From: Isochrysis galbana
Lineage: Eukaryota > Haptophyta > Isochrysidales > Isochrysidaceae
Assembly: GCA_018136815.1 (NCBI GenBank)
Contig: CM030934.1
Span: 5,769,987 to 5,833,986, forward strand
Direction: 5' to 3'
DNA: 64,000 nt
Positions 59,220 to 64,000 of this stretch are shown piece by piece. The position numbers and the translations under genes are program-made. Each line of letters starts with the position of its first letter. Position 1 is the first letter of the stretch. Below the pieces are notes generated by a model. It saw nothing but the letters and a program-made list of their open reading frames with translations. It did no database searches and was not told where the DNA came from.

Positions 59220-60338
59220 GAATACACGCTAGACGGTAACACTCCGTTAGACGAGACCGAAGTCGAGCACCTAACACAGGCCCTACGGGAAACGCAAAAC
59301 AAGCGACGCTGACTCACGGGCCCCACCAACTGGGAGAAACGGAAAAGACTCCCGCTACCCGCGAATACGTGGACGCACCTGGCAAAACTATACACCTCCC
59401 CGATGGTAACGGCGCGCGATATACACCTACACTACAAACACATCACCCACAGGCGCGTGGGAACTTACAACCGCTTCCCAGACAGAGACAGCACATGCCG
59501 TCTATGCGGAGTAGCCGACGAATCGTCAACCCATCTGGGCGAATGCCCGAAACTCGTCAGCATCTTCGAGACGCTCAATGCGGCGGCTCGATTCACGCCC
59601 GAACCGAATAGGAGCAGAGAAAAAGCTATAACAGACAACCTATTCATATACCCAGAGGGCAACGCCCCGAAAGCGATATACACCCTATACACGCTAGCTT
59701 GGAGATACATTATAACGGACTTCTACAGAATCCACTACGACGGCATCACATTCTCAAAAGAGTCGGTATTGGTAAGAATACTAGAAAGGTATACAATTCT
59801 GAGCAAAGCACTACTCTTTGCCCACACGACAGACTCGGCTAGAACGCTAGAACCGCCCAAGCGGGAATGGGCAGGCAGCCGAAAAAAAGGATAGACACAA
59901 ATGACTTTTACCCCTTATACACGGACGACGACAACAAACATCTAACACCCAGCACAGAACTTATCGCACTCGCCTCCAAGCTGGGGGCGGCACACATCGT
60001 AGAGTGCTCCAGAGAACTAGACAAATGAACAATATAACTCGGGAGCACCCAACTCGCGTAAGACGCGGCTACACCGCATCCAGACCTCAAGAAAAAACCC
60101 AGCGTAACCCCAGAGACTCCAAAAGAATGGCATCATATTCAACAGGCCTGCCCCAAAGCCGCACTCCGAACCAGGCTCTTGGTAGTGCACCAGAGTCGGA
60201 CCCCGGAAACCGAAGACAAAGGAATGAAGGGGGGAAAGGGAGGAGGTGCAGAGAGGGGATGTAAGGGCGGTGTCGTGTCAGTGACAGGGTAACCTAGGAC
60301 TAGTAGGCGTGTAGCCCGGAATCTTCAGATGTTTTTTT
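59220..60338 (+). mobile_element. LINE copy B, 5'-truncated, with in-frame TGA
   Basis: Collinear with copy A: H-I-T-H-R-R-V-G-T-Y-N-R-F, C-R-L-C-G-V-A-D-E-S-S-T-H-L-G-E-C, then A-W-R-Y-I-I-T-D-F-Y-R. Same-frame coding extends upstream to 59220, interrupted by TGA at 59310-59312 (T-N-W-E-K-R and T-W-T-H-L-A-K-L-Y follow it). The ORF stops at 59892-59894, earlier than in copy A. The shared 3' UTR ends AATCTTCAGATG plus seven T. No target duplication was found, so this copy is older or its 5' limit lies further left. Confidence 0.85.
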
Positions 60339-60740
60339 ATGGGGACAGGGGTCTTATATCTCAGAGCAGCCGGGCGCCATGGCGTTACAGCTACATCATG
60401 TACACAAGACGGCCAGTCGTTGCGACGTTGTGGCTTGGGCTTACTGCCTCCTAACTAACGTCTGAGGACGTTAGGCCCGCCGCACATAGCGGGCATGCGA
60501 TGACGGGGCGTAAAGGCGCATCCCCCACGAATAGCCTTGCGATACCAGATGGCGACGGCGAGAGCAACCTTCGAGTCGACTCGGTCTGGAGGATGCAAAG
60601 CGAAAGGTTAAGCCAGGAAGAATGCGTTAATGTGGCGCGAATGACGCACGCTCCAACCTTCGAATGAGTATGACGACAAGCAATAAGAGGATGAGAATGG
60701 TGGGCAACGGATCAAGTGGGGAACGAGCACAGAGGCCCAC
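60339..60740. other. Intergenic, 3' flank of the exportin gene
   Basis: Nothing recognised. Confidence 0.5.
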
Positions 60741-63700
60741 TCAGGACGGCACGTGTGGCACGGCAAATCGGCTACGGCGCGTGAATTTGAGCAGCTCCGT
60801 TAGGTTGGCGCGAAACCTCGTTCGGTTGGGCTTTGACAGCGACGCGGAGACACCATTTGATGTGAGTAGCGCGCCCAAGGCCTGCGCTGTTGCTTGCTGG
60901 GCTTCGGCATTCGGCTGTGCACCCACAACCTCGCGGACAATGCCCTGCCAGCCGTCGGGAGCAACGGCGATGAGAGCTAGCAGCGCGTTGGCAGCAGGCG
61001 GGTCGACCAATTCCGGGTGTAGCGCTCCAGCGAGTAGGGATAGCGCTACCCGTCGCAGCATCCTCAGGATGAGCGTGGCGATGCCGGGTCCGCTCTGCCT
61101 TCCATCAGCCGAGCCCGCGTGCCGCGCCAGCTTGAAGGTGGTTTCAAGCGCTGCCCGGCCGATGGTGATGTCATAGTGTGTAATGCCGGCTGCGAGACTG
61201 ATGTCAATGCCCACACAAAGCTCCGCAGGCAACGATAGAGCACAAGAGGGATGGACCTCAACTACAGCACCGAGCATCTCGAAGTAGGAAACTATGACCT
61301 CTGGGAACTGCAAGAGAGATGGTGGAGCGCATACAAGGCACGCTTGGAGCAACGTCGAGGCAGCCTCGCTCAGAGGTGCAGCCGCTGCCGCCGCTGCCGC
61401 AGAGACCACTTGAGCGCCTTCACCGAGGGTATCATCGTTGGGATCTCGCAAGACTACGCATGTAGTCATCTCGAGCAGGGCGCGAAGCTGGTCGCATCGC
61501 TCGATCTCGGGAAGGACTCCAGCTGTTCCTCCCGCCCGTGGCGGTGGTAGAGCACGCACGATGGCAGCGTAGGCGGTGGCGGCGGCCGCGCATGCCTGCG
61601 CTAAGTGGAGCGCCGAAGGTAACGGCAGTGTGGGCATCCACGTGGCAGCCGCGTCTTGGAAGGTGAGAAGCACGGGTGTAAGGGCGGTTGGCTCCGTCTC
61701 GAGCATACGGAAGAGATTGAGCATCGGCTGAAAGCAGCGCGCAGCGCGCGAGAAAACCAACACGGCAGTGTGACGTGACGGCGCAGCAAAGAGGCCACGC
61801 AACCCAGCGCATGCGCCATGCACTTGCGCAACTGTCTGTGGGTGAAGTGTCGCAGCGCGGCCGGTACCGGTCGCAATCGCGAAGCTCTCTTCGAGCGTCA
61901 CTGCAAGCGGCTCGCACAGCCCGCCAAAGGCTTGCTCGGGCTGGGCCGACGCGAGCGCGACGCGCGCCAGGGCTTCGTGAAGCATGGCGGCGGCGGACGG
62001 CGTCAGTATCGACTTGGGCATCGAGGCTAGCTGATTGATGCAGTCGAGGCGACCAAGCAAGGGCGCGGCACCTTTCCGTCGGCATGTCGCTGCTAGCAAT
62101 TCGCATCCTGCGAGGGCAAGCTCCTCCTCGCCTCGCCATCTCAGTGTAAATATGGCGGCCGCCTCCGCAAGTGCTGTGAGAAGAGCCTCGCCGCCAGCAG
62201 TGCCCCGTCCCCATTTAGCCAGTAGTACAGGTGGCAGCACCGATACAACCGCCTCATCAGGCATTAGATAGGTTCGCGCCACCTTAGCGCCAAACTGGAG
62301 GAAGGCCTTGCCAACGAGCGGAGACAGGAGAGGGGCAAGGGGCCCAGTCCGCGGATCAGCCGACGCCAAAATCGCCTCAAGGTGAGGGCGGAGCTGCGCC
62401 AGGACAGCATCCACGAGTTCAATCGCGGGGTGTTGAAGGTACGATTGATCAGTCGCAGGTTCACCTGCCAGCGCCCCATTTGCACTGTCACGAGGCGGCG
62501 CGCTCGCGGCCGCGATAGCCACAGGAATTTCGGCGGCATCTCCACCTTCGGCAGGGTCAGTGAGCAAGAACGATGCTAGCTGGAGCAGCAACATCAACTC
62601 TTCAAAAAGCGCTGCCAACTGCGCGTTGTGGACCTCTTCCGCATTGCCTGCTGCAGCAACGTGCGTTGCGATTGCATGCCATTTAGCGCCGCACTCTTGC
62701 AGTGCAGCGGTGAGCAGCGAGCACGCCTCACCACTGCGCGCACGTCCCAGCGTGGAAAGAGCTTGCAGCCTATCCTCCTCGTCCTCCTCACCCTCAACCC
62801 CCTCCTCGATCTCCTCTTCCGCCTCCAACTCGGCACTCGCACAGGCTGCTCGCCGACGCTCACGCACAGTAGCCAAATAGACTCGCCACGACGCGTCATC
62901 AATACTGGGATGAGGACCGCGTCCTGCCGCGCGTGATTGCAGGTGAAGTGACGAAAGCACTTCGACACAAACGTCGTGCGCCTCCGCCTCTCGCGTCCGC
63001 TCGTAGACAGGCGATGCAGAGGCATCAGCAGCGGCAGAAGCCGTGGCAACAGCTCCGTTGTGTGCGCCAGCTAGCAGCATGAAGAGCGAGTTCTTCGGCA
63101 GGGAGAGCATTCCCTCGATCCCGGAGGCCATTACGAGCCTTTGCAGCATTGTTGCGCCATTTAGCAATGAGCACCCGACCTCCTCAGCCTCCTCCGTTGC
63201 ATCATCGAACGGCCCAGCGACTGACAGAGGACCAAGAGGACCTGCTGCCTCGGCACCACCGACAGCAGTGACAAGGGGATGAGCGCCCATTAGAGCGCAA
63301 GCAGCCGCAAGCACAGCCGCGGAGTATTCGGCCCGCAACGAGCTGGCGTTGACGGCACCACCTCCTACCACGCGGTGAGAAACAGATGAAAGCATCACCA
63401 ATAGCTGCCCCAAAGCGTGGCGCGCATGAGAGAAGGCGACACCCCCACGAGCGGCAGCCGCATAAATCTCAATCACACACGACAGGAGCTGGGTGGAGCC
63501 GAGCACTGCGGCCCAATCGCCAGATTCGGCTGGAGGCCGCACAATAGTGGCGTTGAGCCCAGGTCGCGATTCACTATCGCTGTCACCGGCCTCTGATACC
63601 GCAGGCCCGGAATCAAAGTCCCAAGAGAGGATTAAGCCTAGCACAGAGGCGCAATTCTCCACGAAATGTGTTGTCGTTGGTGAGAGTATCATGTTCATTG

Positions 63701-64000
63701 GGGAGGATATCCCTGCCTCCGCTGCAGAATGATTGAGCTGAGCTCTGATGCGCTCAAGGGCGCGCAGTCCTGTGTAAAAGGCGGGCAGCAGGTGATATCG
63801 CCCAAAGATGCGTCGAGCGAGCGAGTGCTCGGCCCAACGCAGACCTCCACCTGCAGCTCCGCATGAGGGCGATCCAAATTCGAGTACGAGAGACTCAAGC
63901 ACGTGGACTCCCACCACTGCGTGGCTGATGTCGGGAGCCGCGATCAGCTCCGAAATGCGACCAAGAATAGAACAAAGTCCTGCACCGCCTTCTCCATATC
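60741..64000 (-). CDS. XPO4: Exportin-4-like nuclear transport receptor, N-terminus outside the window
   Basis: One frame runs from the window edge to a stop at 60741, with no introns over about 1086 codons. The edge sequence (Y-G-E-G-G-A-G-L-C-S-I-L-G-R-I) continues into A-A-P-D-I-S-H-A-V, V-L-E-S-L-V-L-E-F and L-R-W-A-E-H-S-L-A-R-R-I-F, then V-L-G-L-I-L-S-W-D-F. These match the N-terminal HEAT region of exportin-4. The end N-R-T-R-F-R-A-N-L-T-E-L-L-K-F also fits exportin-4/exportin-7. The whole is helical, Ala/Leu-rich HEAT-type repeats, with an acidic insert (about 62760-62830). Exportin-4 carries cargo such as eIF5A across the nuclear pore with RanGTP. Exportin-7/RanBP17 is the main alternative. 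The apparent GTG at 63917 is not a start. Confidence 0.78.
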   Translation of the reverse strand, partial: YGEGGAGLCSILGRISELIAAPDISHAVVGVHVLESLVLEFGSPSCGAAGGGLRWAEHSLARRIFGRYHLLPAFYTGLRALERIRAQLNHSAAEAGISSPMNMILSPTTTHFVENCASVLGLILSWDFDSGPAVSEAGDSDSESRPGLNATIVRPPAESGDWAAVLGSTQLLSCVIEIYAAAARGGVAFSHARHALGQLLVMLSSVSHRVVGGGAVNASSLRAEYSAAVLAAACALMGAHPLVTAVGGAEAAGPLGPLSVAGPFDDATEEAEEVGCSLLNGATMLQRLVMASGIEGMLSLPKNSLFMLLAGAHNGAVATASAAADASASPVYERTREAEAHDVCVEVLSSLHLQSRAAGRGPHPSIDDASWRVYLATVRERRRAACASAELEAEEEIEEGVEGEEDEEDRLQALSTLGRARSGEACSLLTAALQECGAKWHAIATHVAAAGNAEEVHNAQLAALFEELMLLLQLASFLLTDPAEGGDAAEIPVAIAAASAPPRDSANGALAGEPATDQSYLQHPAIELVDAVLAQLRPHLEAILASADPRTGPLAPLLSPLVGKAFLQFGAKVARTYLMPDEAVVSVLPPVLLAKWGRGTAGGEALLTALAEAAAIFTLRWRGEEELALAGCELLAATCRRKGAAPLLGRLDCINQLASMPKSILTPSAAAMLHEALARVALASAQPEQAFGGLCEPLAVTLEESFAIATGTGRAATLHPQTVAQVHGACAGLRGLFAAPSRHTAVLVFSRAARCFQPMLNLFRMLETEPTALTPVLLTFQDAAATWMPTLPLPSALHLAQACAAAATAYAAIVRALPPPRAGGTAGVLPEIERCDQLRALLEMTTCVVLRDPNDDTLGEGAQVVSAAAAAAAAPLSEAASTLLQACLVCAPPSLLQFPEVIVSYFEMLGAVVEVHPSCALSLPAELCVGIDISLAAGITHYDITIGRAALETTFKLARHAGSADGRQSGPGIATLILRMLRRVALSLLAGALHPELVDPPAANALLALIAVAPDGWQGIVREVVGAQPNAEAQQATAQALGALLTSNGVSASLSKPNRTRFRANLTELLKFTRRSRFAVPHVPS

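Overview
The window is nuclear DNA of a GC-rich eukaryote. It has GT-AG introns of about 94-273 bp, spliceosome and nuclear-transport genes, long G/C homopolymers and many retroelement remnants. The gene set (plant-type P5C dehydrogenase, secreted PhoD-type phosphatase, FkbH-like protein, sugar-lactone-oxidase-like flavoprotein, unusual myosin) fits a marine microalga. A haptophyte is my best guess, but that is inference and nothing here proves the lineage.

Layout, left to right. 1-344 (-): 5' part of a possible mTERF-like protein. 673-884 (+): candidate first exons of an unknown nuclear protein. 1523-3094 (-): broken hAT transposase. 4682-5374 (+): small RING-CH-like protein. 6866-10531 (-): FkbH-like HAD plus GNAT plus CCCH zinc-finger fusion, divergent from 10997-13585 (+), a DDE-transposase-like ORF with one in-frame TAG. 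15335-15924 (+): monothiol glutaredoxin. 16614-17065: retroposon piece. 17562-19512 (-): TBL1-like WD40 corepressor, divergent from 20353-23118 (+), a membrane-anchored sugar-lactone-oxidase-like protein. 23834-25556 (-): retroposon with a perfect target duplication. 26337-27340: repeats. 28316-30287 (+): P5C dehydrogenase. 31186-32732 (-): second broken hAT element. 34681-38900 (+): LRR-myosin, cut by a 100-N gap. 39638-40670 (-): copia pol fragment. 41357-41431 (+): orphan cyclic-nucleotide-binding exon. 41729-49391 (-): complete Brr2 helicase, 8 exons. 51253-52164 (+): 5'-truncated LINE. 53089-56637 (-): PhoD phosphatase with beta-propeller and three 76-residue repeats. 58061-58819 (+): second full retroposon copy, inserted in a 33-bp tandem array. 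59220-60338 (+): second LINE tail. 60741-64000 (-): exportin-4-like receptor, N-terminus outside the window.

The genes do not form one pathway; most are ordinary cellular functions (splicing, corepression, proline catabolism, Fe-S/thiol metabolism, transport, phosphate scavenging). The unusual material is in domain fusions (FkbH-GNAT-CCCH, LRR-myosin, PhoD-propeller-repeat, oxidase-stalk-TM), in a modular retroposon family defined here by 16- and 17-bp target duplications, and in a recurrent layout in which the sense strand just upstream of start codons is strongly pyrimidine-rich. Exon boundaries were placed by eye from GT-AG sites, reading frame and conserved protein sequence.
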